Assembly: GCA_965199585.1 (NCBI GenBank)
Contig: CBDASI010000002.1
Span: 930,001-994,000, forward strand
Direction of reading: 5' to 3'
DNA length: 64,000 bases
From: JAVVHH01 sp965199585
GTDB taxonomy: Bacteria; Pseudomonadota; Alphaproteobacteria; Acetobacterales; Acetobacteraceae
Shown: piece by piece, positions 63,227-64,000 of the stretch
Layout of the letters: each line of letters starts with the position of its first letter
Position numbering within the stretch: position 1 is the first letter of the stretch
Notes under the pieces: generated by a model
The model's database searches: none
Told to the model about the DNA's origin: nothing
What the model saw: the letters and a program-made list of their open reading frames with translations, nothing else
Program-made: the position numbers and the translations under genes

Positions 63227-64000
63227 TTACTGGGTTTTGGAAACTAGCTTTAGATCGGTAGGCTGATTATGGCCTCGCCTCGCGGTCATAACGATGTCTT
63301 GCATCTTGGTCTGAAAAGCCTGTGCGGAGAAGCGCATGGCGTTTCTTCGGCAATCATCCGGTAAGATTGCGGGTGACAAAGCCTCGAATCGGTCCAAAGC
63401 GTCTAGCAGCGAGGCGGGCGTTTGCTCGTCAAACAGTACTCCGGTCGGTGCTCCTTGCGTCGGCAATACAACGATGTCGCGTGACCCGCCTCGGCCAAAT
63501 GCGATCAATGGCGACCCGCAAGCCTGCGCCTCAACCATCGAGATGCCGAAATCCTCTTCGGCCGCGTAGACGAAAGCGCGCGACGTCTGCATGAGCCGGA
63601 TGAGTTCGTCTTGTGCCACAGTTGGCCGAAAGACGATGTTGCTGCTACGCTCGGCAGCCGCAATTACCCGTTCGCGCTCTGATCCATCGCCGACGACCAG
63701 CAATTTCCGTCCCGGACTTTTTGCGAATGCCTGTACGATCAGATCGACCCGTTTGTAAGGCACGAAACGGGAGGCGACGAGATAGGTATCCGTGCGCGGC
63801 TGCGTTCCTGGCGTGAAACGGTCTATGTCAACCGGCGGCGCCACGACCACCGAATCGCGTCGGTATACCTTGCGGATGCGGGCGGCGATGTAAGTCGAGT
63901 TGGCGACAAAGACATCGACTCCGGTCGAGGACCGGACGTCCCAGTTGCGCAACCGATGCAGCAGCCAACGGACGTATAAGCCACGCAAACCTCGATCGAG
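63227..64000 (-). CDS. glycosyltransferase family 4, C-terminal part (cut by window end)
   Basis: The frame is open to base 64000, so the N-terminus lies outside the window; the TTG at 63988 is not a likely start. Visible features are VFVANSTYIAARIRKVYRRD, VAPPVDIDRFTPG, YLVASRFVPYKRVDLIVQAF and the donor-binding EEDFGISMVEAQACGSPLIA. This is the mannosyl/rhamnosyl type family 4 transferase of EPS clusters. It converges on the EPS operon. Confidence 0.9.
   Translation of the reverse strand, partial: LDRGLRGLYVRWLLHRLRNWDVRSSTGVDVFVANSTYIAARIRKVYRRDSVVVAPPVDIDRFTPGTQPRTDTYLVASRFVPYKRVDLIVQAFAKSPGRKLLVVGDGSERERVIAAAERSSNIVFRPTVAQDELIRLMQTSRAFVYAAEEDFGISMVEAQACGSPLIAFGRGGSRDIVVLPTQGAPTGVLFDEQTPASLLDALDRFEALSPAILPDDCRRNAMRFSAQAFQTKMQDIVMTARRGHNQPTDLKLVSKTQ

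Overview
The window is high-GC DNA of alphaproteobacterial character. The ribosomal-protein, mre/mrd, argB-engB-yidC-yidD-rnpA-rpmH and rplU-rpmA-obgE-proB blocks and the start-codon usage (many GTG/TTG) suggest Rhodospirillales, perhaps Acetobacteraceae. That placement is inferred from gene order and protein style, not from a search. No rRNA, tRNA or CRISPR array was recognised.

Positions 1-29.4 kb are mostly core genome. They hold a truncated alpha/beta hydrolase convergent with an S9 peptidase, then a translationally coupled radical-SAM/UdgX uracil-DNA repair pair. A small surface-glycan group follows (methyltransferase/WsaF-like fusion, glycosyltransferase, methyltransferase). The minus-strand block rpmH-rnpA-yidD-yidC-engB-argB comes next, then the minus-strand rod-shape operon mreB-mreC-mreD-mrdA-rodA. 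Two tandem glycine-zipper lipoproteins follow. leuA has a candidate leucine leader peptide. The block ends with rplU-rpmA-obgE-proB, a lipoprotein, and ispH-thrB-rnhA.

Positions 29.4-64 kb are an accessory exopolysaccharide (EPS) region heavily remodelled by insertion sequences. Seven elements can be delimited at base level: an IS3 element (30677-31937), an IS21 element (35619-38039), two near-identical inverted copies of another IS3-family element (41601-42831 and 47075-48306), an ISL3 remnant (48307-49316), and two IS630 elements (50822-51874 and 61279-62424). Remnants of IS2-like, IS66, IS4/IS701-like, recombinase and further IS630/ISL3 elements lie between them. Among this debris are three GH16 glycoside hydrolases (two intact, one dead), glycosyltransferases of families 4, 8 and 2, a Wzx-type flippase, an FkbM methyltransferase, and a co-directional EPS operon (52.6-63.2 kb). 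That operon encodes a priming glycosylphosphotransferase, a degenerate ExeA-like ATPase, a Wzc/GumC-like copolymerase-kinase, a Wzy-like polymerase, two glycosyltransferases and an acyltransferase split by IS630.

Together these encode Wzx/Wzy-dependent polymer synthesis: priming by the glycosylphosphotransferase, elongation by the glycosyltransferases, flipping by Wzx, and polymerisation and length control by Wzy and the copolymerase. The outer-membrane exporter is not in the window. All three recognisable acyl-modification genes (SGNH hydrolase, hexapeptide acyltransferase, acyltransferase-3) are broken, each next to or interrupted by an insertion sequence. This suggests the polymer's acyl decoration has been lost or is being lost.
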